DNA from: Fibrobacterota bacterium | Lineage (GTDB): Bacteria; Fibrobacterota; Chitinivibrionia; Chitinivibrionales; JANQEN01 | Direction of reading: 5' to 3' | Length of the DNA stretch: 13,909 nt | Assembly (NCBI GenBank): GCA_030619215.1 | Contig: JAUXBV010000023.1 | Span: 1 to 13,909, forward strand | Part shown: positions 7,322 through 13,909 of the stretch, piece by piece | How positions within the stretch are numbered: position 1 is the stretch's first letter | Layout of the letters: each line of letters begins with the position of its first letter | Notes under the pieces: model-generated | The model's input: only the letters and a program-made list of their open reading frames with translations | Told to the model about the DNA's origin: nothing | Databases searched by the model: none | Program-made: the position numbers and the translations under genes

Positions 7322-8326
7322 CTACTCTGTAATTATAAATTTCTTGGAAATATTAAAATCCTTCCCGCGAATCTCTACCAGATAAATCCCGTTAGACAAC
7401 CGCTTCTTAAACGCGACACGGTTACTCCCAATTATAAATTGCCTTGCTTTTATCTTTTTTAAAAGTAGCCCGTTAACTGAATAAACCATAACGTCAGCAG
7501 AAAAATCGATTGGTGTTGACAATTGCAATCCGGTTTTATTAAGAATATTAATTTTAAAATTTGAAACTTTTAAATCAGAGGTTGTAATAGAAACAGGCTT
7601 TATAATCTCAAATGTAGTGTCCGACTCATCAAAACTCAGGTTGTTAGAGGAATCATACACGGTTACTTTAATTTTACAGCCTGTGGAAACTACTTCCGGA
7701 GTAATCCATGTATAAGATCCTGTGTCATAAAGAGAGCTATCTATCAGCGACCATGTTGCTCCCCAGTTTGAGGAAAACTCAATCTTCCGGGATTTTACAC
7801 CGAGATCAGCCGCTGCGCTAAAGAGTATGTCTGTAGTGTCACCCTGGTCAAATATTTCACCTCCGTTGGGAGATATGACTCCGGCACTAGGGCCGTTTAT
7901 CACAAAGGTAGTATCAGTTTCATCGGAAGCGAAGTTGCCGGAAGAATCATAAGCAGTTACTTTTATTTTACACATTGTGGAGGCTATCTCCGGAATATTC
8001 CATGTATAACTTGGACTATAAGCAGCGCTATCCAGAATTGTCCATGTTGCTCCGGAGTCTAAGGTAAATTCAACCTTCCTGGATACCACACCGACATTAT
8101 CCGATGCGCTGAAGATCATGTGTGTAACCTCATCCTGGTTAAATACTTCACCACCATTGGGAGATATGACTTCAGCAGTCGGTTTTACAGTATCGCCGGA
8201 GTCGGGTCTGGTATTTGTAATTGCAAGCCCGGGCGTTAATTCAGAGCTATTAACTTCCTGTTGCGCATAAAGTGTGCCTATTAGAATGAAAATACTCATA
8301 AAAAAGCATCGTTTTACTAAATTCAT
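7322..8326 (-). CDS. Secreted protein with two Ig-like repeats and a T9SS-type C-terminal sorting domain
   Basis: The protein has 334 residues. Residues 1-21 are a Sec signal peptide (MNLVKRCFF, then a hydrophobic core ending TLYAQ). Two tandem repeats of about 92 residues follow (about 52-143 and 149-241). Each begins with ISPNGGE(V/I)F, contains SRK(V/I)EF and a GATW motif, then TW...PE...CKIKVT(A/V)YDSS and closes with DE(T/S)DTTF. They look like bacterial Ig-like or fibronectin-like beta-sandwiches. Residues about 258-334 match the Por-secretion-tail pattern: VYSVNGLLLKKI, LSNGIYLVEI and a terminal KKFIITE. In T9SS bacteria this tail directs export across the outer membrane and is then removed. 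The start is supported by AAAGGAG (8334-8340) 7 bases upstream. It appears to be a single-gene unit with its own terminator. No catalytic domain is visible, so it may be adhesive or structural. Confidence 0.8.
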   Translation of the reverse strand: MNLVKRCFFMSIFILIGTLYAQQEVNSSELTPGLAITNTRPDSGDTVKPTAEVISPNGGEVFNQDEVTHMIFSASDNVGVVSRKVEFTLDSGATWTILDSAAYSPSYTWNIPEIASTMCKIKVTAYDSSGNFASDETDTTFVINGPSAGVISPNGGEIFDQGDTTDILFSAAADLGVKSRKIEFSSNWGATWSLIDSSLYDTGSYTWITPEVVSTGCKIKVTVYDSSNNLSFDESDTTFEIIKPVSITTSDLKVSNFKINILNKTGLQLSTPIDFSADVMVYSVNGLLLKKIKARQFIIGSNRVAFKKRLSNGIYLVEIRGKDFNISKKFIITE

Positions 8327-8452
8327 TTTATAGCTCCTTTGTCAATAACATACTGTAAATACAAAACTACTCTTTTAATAACTCATCCTCATATTCGAGA
8401 TACATCTGTTATATAAATATAATCTAAGTACAAAAATATTTATATGTCAATA

Positions 8453-8479
8453 TTTAAAAAATTACCGTAGGGGTAATTT
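8453..8479 (-). terminator. Intrinsic terminator of the trpS-recO unit
   Basis: On the minus strand AAATTACC (8472-8479) pairs with GGTAATTT (8459-8466) around CCTAC, and the stem runs into a short T run. It lies 31 bases beyond the recO stop codon. Confidence 0.6.
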
Positions 8480-8510
8480 CCCGGTTCCACTTTGGGTAAA
8501 CGAAGCCTTT

Positions 8511-9269
8511 TTACCACTCCGTCATCTCATCCAAAAAAGCCAGCGCTTTATACTCTTTTTGTATGTCAAAGTGGTACCTGCAGTAGTCTGCCAAAAGGTG
8601 CGTAATTCTTTTTAAAGTTTTTTGAGTAAGTTCCCCACGAAGCATCTGCGGTTTCGGCGATCCATATTTCAGATAAGAAAGCACGGTACCGGGAATTACA
8701 TGAAATTCACTTTTACTTTTTAAACATTTGTCGCAATCCAGCCCACCCTTTTTCATATTCATATAGGCGATTTTTTTTAATAAGGAGCCGCAGGTAATAC
8801 ATTTTAAAAGGTCCAGTTCAAAGCCCATGTGCTGTGAAAAACGGTGATAGAAAAGCCATAATGCAAAGGGGTGGCACTCTTTTTCCGTTGTATCCTGAAG
8901 GTGCTGCATAAACTTGACAAACAACTCATATAATTCGGGGTGAAAGTCGGATTCGGTAATTGCGGTAAGCACCGTCTCAAACGCTACATCACGAAGCGCG
9001 CTTTTTGTAATACTTAATCGAACTGAAGGGAAAAATTCTAAAACATGAATGGAACTGACCGTATGAAGCTCGCGGTGCGGCCTGATATAAACTATCAGCT
9101 CAATCAAAAACCCGCGTTCAATTAAGTCCTGTTGTGATTTCCTGCGGCGAACTCCTTTTGCAATACCGTGGATAAGGCCATGCCTTTCGGTAAACAGGCG
9201 AAGGATACAGCTTGACTCACGATAAGGAAGAACCTGGAGTACCAGAGCTTTTGTTTTTTCAGCACCCAT
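8511..9269 (-). CDS. recO: DNA repair protein RecO
   Basis: RecO works with RecR (and RecF) to load RecA onto SSB-coated single-stranded DNA during gap repair. The 252-residue length is typical. The N-terminal OB-fold begins with the family pattern KALVLQVLPYRESSCILRLF, followed by GLIHGIAKGVRRRKS (residues 31-45). The middle is helical. A four-cysteine zinc site is complete: Cys157 and Cys160 in CITC, Cys179 and Cys182 in CDKC; not all RecO proteins keep it. The C-terminal helix YRYHF-like CRYHFDIQKEYKAL is also typical. The gene starts 15 bases after trpS on the same strand, so they probably share a transcript. The ATG at 9267-9269 has no clear Shine-Dalgarno site, which suggests translation coupled to trpS or leaderless-type initiation. 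The family call is secure. Confidence 0.93.
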   Translation of the reverse strand: MGAEKTKALVLQVLPYRESSCILRLFTERHGLIHGIAKGVRRRKSQQDLIERGFLIELIVYIRPHRELHTVSSIHVLEFFPSVRLSITKSALRDVAFETVLTAITESDFHPELYELFVKFMQHLQDTTEKECHPFALWLFYHRFSQHMGFELDLLKCITCGSLLKKIAYMNMKKGGLDCDKCLKSKSEFHVIPGTVLSYLKYGSPKPQMLRGELTQKTLKRITHLLADYCRYHFDIQKEYKALAFLDEMTEW

Positions 9270-9284
9270 AAAATTGAAGGAAAT

Positions 9285-10247
9285 TTATATCATTCCAATA
9301 GCTTTTCGCACTTTACCGATAAGCTCGGAGGCGATATTACGAGCTTTTTCCGCTCCTTTTTTACGAACTTCTTCAACATAAGACGGGTCAGCGACGATCT
9401 CTTCCCGTTTCTTTCGATAAGGGCCAAAATAATCCATTAATAAATTAAATAGCTCCTTTTTTGCCTCTCCGTACCCATACCCGCCCCTGCGGAATTTCTC
9501 TGCCATAGCATCTGTATCTTCCAAAGAAGCAAAAAGCTTGTATAATAAAAACACATTGTTGGCATCGGGGTCTTTAGGCTCTTCAACAGAAGCGGAGTCT
9601 GTTACAATGCTCATAATTTTCCGGCGCAGCTCTTTCTCAGGAGCAAATATTTCGATAGTATTATTATATGACTTTGACATCTTCTGGCCGTCTGTTCCCG
9701 GAATTACAGCAATCTCCTCCTGTATCTCTGCTTCAGGAATAGTAAGAATATCACCATAAACAGCGTTAAATTTAATGGCAATATCACGGGTAACCTCAAC
9801 ATGCTGTTTCTGATCCTGTCCAACCGGTATAATATTGGAACTGTAAAGAAGAATATCTGCTGCCATCAGTACCGGATAGGTAAAAAGACCACTCGAAGCC
9901 GGAATGTTTCGTGCGACCTTATCTTTATAGGAATGGCACCGCTGCAGCAGGCCCATTGGTGTTACCGTACCCAGATACCATGTGAGCTCTGCAACCTCCG
10001 CTATATCAGACTGTACCCACAAAATCGATTTCTCAGTGTCAATACCAAGAGCAAGCAGGCCTATGAGAGCTTCATTGATATTTTCCCTCATTTGGCTGCC
10101 GTCAAAAAGTGTTGTCAAACCATGCATATTAGCAATAAAACAGAAAAGCTCATCCTTCTCCTGATACTCAACCATGGATTTTATCATGCCAAGGTAATTG
10201 CCGATATGAAGTTTACCGGATGGTTGTATTCCAGAAAGTATTCGCAT
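9285..10247 (-). CDS. trpS: Tryptophan--tRNA ligase
   Basis: TrpS charges tRNA-Trp using ATP. It is a cytoplasmic class I synthetase acting as a homodimer. The Rossmann signature HIGN lies at residues 14-17 within SGIQPSGKLHIGNYLG, the KMSKS loop at 189-193, and the ATP/tryptophan pocket segments LMAADILLY (127-135) and IPVGQDQKQHVEVTRD (140-155) are intact. The ORF is open for 25 further codons upstream (to 10322), but that extension is a hydrophobic stretch without family similarity. The ATG at 10245-10247 gives the canonical MRILSGIQPSG start and has AAAGGAA (10257-10263) upstream, giving a 320-residue protein of usual bacterial size. It is the first gene of a unit with recO. No T-box or tryptophan leader peptide was recognised upstream. 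Confidence 0.97.
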   Translation of the reverse strand: MRILSGIQPSGKLHIGNYLGMIKSMVEYQEKDELFCFIANMHGLTTLFDGSQMRENINEALIGLLALGIDTEKSILWVQSDIAEVAELTWYLGTVTPMGLLQRCHSYKDKVARNIPASSGLFTYPVLMAADILLYSSNIIPVGQDQKQHVEVTRDIAIKFNAVYGDILTIPEAEIQEEIAVIPGTDGQKMSKSYNNTIEIFAPEKELRRKIMSIVTDSASVEEPKDPDANNVFLLYKLFASLEDTDAMAEKFRRGGYGYGEAKKELFNLLMDYFGPYRKKREEIVADPSYVEEVRKKGAEKARNIASELIGKVRKAIGMI

Positions 10248-10317
10248 TATGTAAAATTCCTTTGTTATAACATCAGTTAAAAGTATATCTAAAATAATTA
10301 ATAAAAAAGATTTTAGA

Positions 10318-10356
10318 AACAAAACAGGTGTTTCATTTTAAAACACCTGTTTTGTT
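10318..10356. repeat. 16-bp perfect inverted repeat: possible terminator or enhancer-protein site
   Basis: AACAAAACAGGTGTTT (10318-10333) and its exact reverse complement (10341-10356) flank a 7-base loop. On the minus strand the stem runs into TTTTGTTTCT, so it could terminate the secD-secF transcript, although it lies about 330 bases past secF. Its centre is also about 126 bases upstream of the start expected from the sigma-54 promoter, a usual distance for an enhancer-binding-protein site. Confidence 0.65.
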
Positions 10357-10436
10357 ATGTAACCTAAAAAGTTTATACCCAATCAGTCATTTAAAAAAAA
10401 TGGGCAAAATAAACAAATTTTAACGTTTTTATCCAA

Positions 10437-10451
10437 TGGCACATACATTGC
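10437..10451 (+). promoter_or_regulatory. Sigma-54 (RpoN) -24/-12 promoter
   Basis: TGGCAC (10437-10442), five bases, then TTGC (10448-10451) match the consensus TGGCAC-N5-TTGC, with the invariant GG and GC exactly 12 bases apart. Transcription would start near 10462-10464, about 30 bases before the ATG of the small gene at 10494. The position in an intergenic region, in the right orientation, supports it strongly. The responsible activator is not in the window. Confidence 0.75.
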
Positions 10452-10493
10452 GTTAATAATAAGTAAGAAAAAATATCCGCTAAGGAAGATAAA

Positions 10494-10679
10494 ATGAAGA
10501 AGAGGAATGTAACTGATCACAGAAGGATAAAGTTAGAAAATATACAAAAAAAAGATTATATACCATTTCTGGGAGGTAGGCCAAAAAGAAAAAAAGTTAT
10601 AAGCAATGATGATATTGCCAATTTATCCATTGCTCTGAATACAAGTGAAAACCTTGAGGAGTTTTTAAAACACGTATAA
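10494..10679 (+). CDS. Small basic protein of unknown function under a sigma-54 promoter
   Basis: The predicted protein has 61 residues and I do not recognise its family. The N-terminal half is strongly basic (MKKRNVTDHRRIK; GGRPKRKKV at 27-35), and the C-terminal third, DDIANLSIALNTSENLEEFL, looks like two amphipathic helices. There is no signal peptide, membrane segment or cysteine. Evidence that it is real: an AAGGAAG ribosome binding site (10482-10488) 5 bases from the ATG, a sigma-54 promoter 43 bases upstream of the ATG, and an upstream dyad. The basic part suggests binding to nucleic acid or an acidic partner, perhaps as a small regulator; this is inference. It converges with secF, leaving 8 bases between stop codons, so secF transcripts reading on would be antisense to it. 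Confidence 0.7.
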   Translation: MKKRNVTDHRRIKLENIQKKDYIPFLGGRPKRKKVISNDDIANLSIALNTSENLEEFLKHV

Positions 10680-10696
10680 AATAAAATTTATTTTAT
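10676..10696. repeat. All-AT dyad across two convergent stop codons
   Basis: ATAAAATAAA (10676-10685) and TTTATTTTAT (10687-10696) are perfect inverted arms around a single A. They include the stop codon of the small gene (10677-10679) and of secF (10688-10690). With no G or C the hairpin would be weak, so its value as a terminator is doubtful. Confidence 0.5.
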
Positions 10697-11608
10697 TGTC
10701 CATTTTTTATTCCATAATACTAAAACAGGGCTTGCGATAAAAACAGAAGAATAGGTTCCGATAATTACTCCTATAATAAGCGCTCCTGAGAAGAGCTTGA
10801 TAACATCCCCGCTTGTATAGAAAAATGCAAAAATAGTAATGACAACCATGAGTGTGGTAAGAGAGGTAATGATTGTCCGTGAAAGGCATTGATTAATACT
10901 GCTGTTTACCTTTTCATCAAAACTCTTTTTGGCGCTCAGTCCACCGAGGTTTTCGCGGATACGGTCAAAGACAACAATGGTATCATTCAAAGAATACCCG
11001 ATTATTGTCAGAATAGCTGCGATAATGGGCAGGGAAAACTCCGCATTAAGCACGGAAAACACGCCGAACGTTACAACTACATCGTGAAAAAGTGCGGCAA
11101 TAGCTGCAATACCGAATGGCAGGTGAAAACGGATACCGATGTATATCAGAATGATTATCATGGCGAGAACCGCTGCTATTGCGGAATTCCTCTGTAACTC
11201 TTTTCCAATCTTCGGGCCGACTTTCTCCTCACGACGCAACTCAAACGGGTTGTCGCTAAGTGCCTTCGTTAAGGCCTCTTTTACTGCATCACCTACCCGC
11301 GTACCCTCTGCCTTTTTTTTAACAATAATCTGAACCTCATTATCCCCTTTTTTACCGATTGTCTTAACTTCCGGCTGACCGAAATCAAGGTCTGTAACGG
11401 CTGATCTGATTTTGCCCAAGTCATCTACAATAGGCTTTTCAAACTTGAGCTGAACAACAGTGCCTCCTACAAAGTCAATCGAAAGGTTCGGCCCTTTATT
11501 TATAACAAGGGATACAATGGTTACTACAAATAAGAAACCTGAAAAAATAAAAGCTATATTTCGACTTCCAATGAAGTTAATATTTGGTGTCTTCTTAAAA
11601 AGATGCAT
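10688..11608 (-). CDS. secF: Protein translocase subunit SecF
   Basis: SecF is an inner-membrane partner of SecD. Together they use the proton gradient to pull proteins out of the SecYEG channel on the periplasmic side. The 306 residues give the expected six transmembrane segments (about 17-37, 140-160, 164-186, 192-212, 242-264, 270-296). The periplasmic domain after TM1 starts with the signature NLSIDFVGGT (41-50), and TM4 and its following loop carry GYSLNDTIVVFDRIRENL (204-221), the RND-family signature. The ATG has AAGGAT (11614-11619) 5 bases upstream. It follows secD on the same strand with a 93-base gap, longer than usual for this pair. The gap holds a GGTATACC-centred palindrome (11655-11664) and two copies of ACCTGATT 25 bases apart (11661, 11686). 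Confidence 0.96.
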   Translation of the reverse strand: MHLFKKTPNINFIGSRNIAFIFSGFLFVVTIVSLVINKGPNLSIDFVGGTVVQLKFEKPIVDDLGKIRSAVTDLDFGQPEVKTIGKKGDNEVQIIVKKKAEGTRVGDAVKEALTKALSDNPFELRREEKVGPKIGKELQRNSAIAAVLAMIIILIYIGIRFHLPFGIAAIAALFHDVVVTFGVFSVLNAEFSLPIIAAILTIIGYSLNDTIVVFDRIRENLGGLSAKKSFDEKVNSSINQCLSRTIITSLTTLMVVITIFAFFYTSGDVIKLFSGALIIGVIIGTYSSVFIASPVLVLWNKKWTIK

Positions 11609-11701
11609 ATACTATCCTTATTATTAAAATTCATCAACAGGCGCTAATCTGATAAGGTATACCTGATTTACAAATCTCTCCTTTAACCTGATTAACCCCG
11701 G

Positions 11702-13408
11702 TTAAATACTCAGTTTTTTAATACTCCTTGAAGCGGTAATCATGTTAAAAACGACACGGGTTACAAACAGTGATGTAATCAAAGAGACTATTATGCCGAT
11801 TATCATAACTACTGCAAAACCTTTTATCGGGCCGGTACCAACCCATAACAGAATTGCAGCGGTAAAGAGTGTTGTTATGTTGGCGTCCATAATAGTGACA
11901 AAAGCACGGGAATATCCCGCATCCACCGCGCTGCGAACAGTCTTACCGACTGCGAGCTCTTCCCGAATTCGCTCGAATATGATAACATTCGCGTCAATAG
12001 CCATACCTATGGTAAGAATTAATCCCGCAATACCCGGCAGGGTCAGTGTCAACCCAAAGCTGGCCAGTATTGCAAGAACAAGAATCAAATTAAGAATCAG
12101 CGCACCATCCGCAATGGCGCCGGCGCCTTTATAGTAAATCAACATAAACAGGACAACCAGAATAAAGCCCAGAATACAGGCATTGGCCGCTTTCTTAATA
12201 GAATCCTGCCCTAAAGACGGCCCAACCGTTCTCTCTTCAATGATCTTAACCGGAGCGGGAAGGGCGCCGGCCCGAAGAATAATGGCAAGGGCCTTTGCCT
12301 CTTCATTGCTGAACCTTCCGGTGATCTGCGCCTGTCCCTGCGGTATCTTTTCCCTGATCTGGGGTGCGGAATAGACCGTGCTGTCAAGAATGATAGCGAG
12401 AAACTTATTTACATTTACACCGGTAACCCGTGAAAACCTGCGTGCGCCCTCCCTGTTCATTTCAAGATTTACAATGGCCTGACCCGCCTGAAGTCCGCCC
12501 CTGGCAAGCTCCCACCTTGCATCCTTTATAATATTTCCTTTCAGCTCGGCTTTTCTTTTTACATAATAGAGTTGGCGGTATTCTACATTGTTTCGTTCTT
12601 CAACACTGTGGGCCCAGAGGAACTCACTGCCGCCCAATCCTGCCCTCTTCAAAGCATCATTAACATCTTTACGGGCAAGAATACCCTCAACTCTTCGTTT
12701 GTTTTTCTCAACAACCGCAACCATATCTCCCAGAGCAACAAGGTTTTCCGAAAAAGAGGTTGCAGCAAAGATGTCTTCCCCGGTCTCTGTCTCAGGTTCA
12801 GCTCCTTCAACACCTCCCGTATCAGCCTTTGTATCCTCACCGGCAAACAGTTTTTCAGCCTGGGCCTGCACCTCTTCATCTTCTTTGGTGGCTGCCGTAT
12901 CCGTTGTGTCCTCAGTGGCAGCTAAAGCCATCTCTCCCTTCATTACCTTATCAATTGTTCTTATTGCCTTATCGAGCTCTGTGGGCTCCCTGAGCAGTTT
13001 AAACTCAAGCTGTGCCGTTGATTTAATGATTCTTATTGCAGTATTTCTATCCTGGATTCCCGGCAGTTCAACAATAAGCCGGTCACTGCCCTGTTTCTGG
13101 ATAGAAGGCTCTGCAACACCGTATTTATTAACACGGTTTTCGATAACAGCATAGGCTCGGTCCAGTATATCCTTCTCTTCATCCTTGCTCAGGTTTGAGC
13201 GGTCCACTTCAAGCACAAGGCGCAAGCCACCCTGAAGATCCAGGCCCAAATTAATCACTTTCTTAAGCACATCAGGATGGTTCTGAATAATCTCCCGTCT
13301 TTTCGCCGGTGACTGCATATAAAAAGTAACCGAAGGGTAAAGAAACCATACGGCGGTAACTACGATTACCAGAATAATCAAAATACTGAGCGGGTTAATC
13401 TTCTTCAT
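11702..13408 (-). CDS. secD: Protein translocase subunit SecD
   Basis: SecD is the larger RND-type subunit of the SecDF complex in the inner membrane. The 568 residues show TM1 (about 7-24) and the P1 head signature NLGLDLQGGLRL (53-64). They continue with the P1 beta-rich region (ENRVNKYGVAEP, QGSDRLIVELPG), P4 region (ITGRFSNEEAKALAIILRAGALP, about 362-384) and five C-terminal membrane segments, including GMAIDANVIIFERIREEL (468-485) with the proton-relay aspartate. Residues about 160-218 are an acidic, Ala/Thr/Glu-rich low-complexity insert inside the periplasmic domain. The ATG is the family-typical start (MKKINPLSILIIL). Only a distant AAAGG (13422-13426) is seen as a ribosome site, so initiation may be weak or Shine-Dalgarno-independent. 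No yajC precedes it in the window. It is followed by secF. Confidence 0.96.
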   Translation of the reverse strand: MKKINPLSILIILVIVVTAVWFLYPSVTFYMQSPAKRREIIQNHPDVLKKVINLGLDLQGGLRLVLEVDRSNLSKDEEKDILDRAYAVIENRVNKYGVAEPSIQKQGSDRLIVELPGIQDRNTAIRIIKSTAQLEFKLLREPTELDKAIRTIDKVMKGEMALAATEDTTDTAATKEDEEVQAQAEKLFAGEDTKADTGGVEGAEPETETGEDIFAATSFSENLVALGDMVAVVEKNKRRVEGILARKDVNDALKRAGLGGSEFLWAHSVEERNNVEYRQLYYVKRKAELKGNIIKDARWELARGGLQAGQAIVNLEMNREGARRFSRVTGVNVNKFLAIILDSTVYSAPQIREKIPQGQAQITGRFSNEEAKALAIILRAGALPAPVKIIEERTVGPSLGQDSIKKAANACILGFILVVLFMLIYYKGAGAIADGALILNLILVLAILASFGLTLTLPGIAGLILTIGMAIDANVIIFERIREELAVGKTVRSAVDAGYSRAFVTIMDANITTLFTAAILLWVGTGPIKGFAVVMIIGIIVSLITSLFVTRVVFNMITASRSIKKLSI

Positions 13409-13517
13409 TTTTCTTTAATAACCTTTCAAAGTAATTTGCACCAGTTTACTATGTGAGAGAAGTTACTGGAAGGTTTGATTTTGATATTGTAAATAGCCGT
13501 CTTTGCACATATATCGA

Positions 13518-13909
13518 TCAACTCTTCTCTTTCTTTATAACATCCAGATATTCCTTTACTTTTTTCACAATATCTTTGGGATTCTGGGGTTTAGTAAGGT
13601 AATAGTCGCATTTGACACGTTTACCCTCTTTATAATCATGCTCCTGATTCAGGGCGGTAAAAAGTATTACAATGACATCCTTCGTCTCAGGATTCTCTTT
13701 TATCCATTCACAGAGCTCGAAACCGGTCTGTCCACAGAGAACAACATCCAGTATCATGAGATGCGGCTTCTCCTTTTGTACAATCTGCCGGGCCTGCCGC
13801 GCAGATACCGCCTCATATACAGAATATCCTTCAAGCTCCAGGAACAGTCTCAGGATTTTTCGAATACCTGCTTCATCATCGACAATGAGTATGCGAAATA
13901 GATCTTCCA
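13518..13909 (-). CDS. Receiver-domain response regulator, N-terminus beyond the window
   Basis: The frame stays open to the window edge. The first ATG inside it (13755-13757) is internal to the domain and is not the start. The 129 visible residues form a complete receiver fold: the acidic pair in ILIVDDE (visible residues 10-11), the phospho-acceptor aspartate in MILDVVL (54), the conserved threonine in ILFTAL (84) and the lysine-proline pair in YLTKPQNP (106-107). The protein ends about 20 residues after the lysine, in KEYLDVIKKEKS, with no output domain after it. It is therefore a CheY/Spo0F-like single-domain regulator unless an upstream domain lies outside the window. The partner histidine kinase is not visible. 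It precedes secD on the same strand with a 109-base gap, so co-transcription is possible but not shown. Confidence 0.88.
   Translation of the reverse strand, partial: EDLFRILIVDDEAGIRKILRLFLELEGYSVYEAVSARQARQIVQKEKPHLMILDVVLCGQTGFELCEWIKENPETKDVIVILFTALNQEHDYKEGKRVKCDYYLTKPQNPKDIVKKVKEYLDVIKKEKS

Noticed and set aside
10248..10322. N-terminal extension of TrpS by 25 residues
   Set aside because: The extension has no family similarity and overlaps the inverted repeat region; the canonical MRILSGIQPSG start has its own ribosome site.
12588..13154. 188-residue open frame on the plus strand opposite secD
   Set aside because: It is Ser/Ala-rich low-complexity antisense to secD, explained by the biased composition of the SecD insert and codon use.
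1..13909. CRISPR array, tRNA or rRNA genes, transposase
   Set aside because: None of the intergenic stretches shows regularly spaced repeats, a cloverleaf sequence with typical TTCGA/T-loop wording, or transposase motifs.

Overview
The window is an ordinary-density stretch of a moderately AT-rich bacterial chromosome. Three things suggest a Gram-negative of the Fibrobacterota-Chlorobiota-Bacteroidota (FCB) sphere: a secreted protein ending in what looks like a type IX secretion (Por-type) sorting domain, a very large predicted outer-membrane beta-barrel of an FCB-type family, and a mixture of genes with and without clear Shine-Dalgarno sites. No marker gene fixes the phylum, so this is inference.

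Layout. Positions 35-1153 (+) hold asd, aspartate-semialdehyde dehydrogenase of the E. coli-like type. A dispersed-type inverted repeat (1168-1304) separates it from a convergent Ser/Thr protein kinase fused to a cyclic-nucleotide-binding domain (1301-2605, -). An AT-rich divergent intergenic region (2606-2913) with a 22-bp dyad leads into a 1162-residue predicted outer-membrane beta-barrel protein (2914-6402, +). Directly behind it lie two short AT-rich reading frames (6426-7164, +). They look like the damaged remains of an AbiE-type toxin-antitoxin pair: an antitoxin-like protein without its N-terminal domain and a toxin-like protein reduced to a fragment. A T9SS-type cargo protein with two Ig-like repeats follows on the other strand (7322-8326, -).

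Positions 8511-10247 (-) carry a two-gene unit, trpS then recO, closed by an intrinsic terminator. Between trpS and secF lies the most interesting piece of regulation: a 39-bp inverted repeat (10318-10356), a sequence matching the sigma-54 -24/-12 promoter consensus (10437-10451), a good ribosome binding site, and a 61-residue basic protein of unknown function (10494-10679, +). It converges on secF with 8 bases between the genes. The secD-secF pair (13408 down to 10688, -) encodes the proton-driven accessory subunits of the Sec translocon. SecD has an acidic low-complexity insert. At the right edge is a receiver-domain response regulator (13518 to beyond 13909, -), cut by the window end.

Taken together, the window combines housekeeping functions (amino-acid biosynthesis, tRNA charging, DNA repair, protein export) with envelope and secreted proteins whose export would start at Sec, plus three signalling elements: a kinase with a predicted cyclic-nucleotide sensor, a stand-alone receiver, and a sigma-54-controlled small protein. 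No complete new multi-gene system can be demonstrated from the sequence. The strongest leads are the sigma-54 small-protein unit, the kinase-cNMP fusion and the decaying AbiE-like pair.
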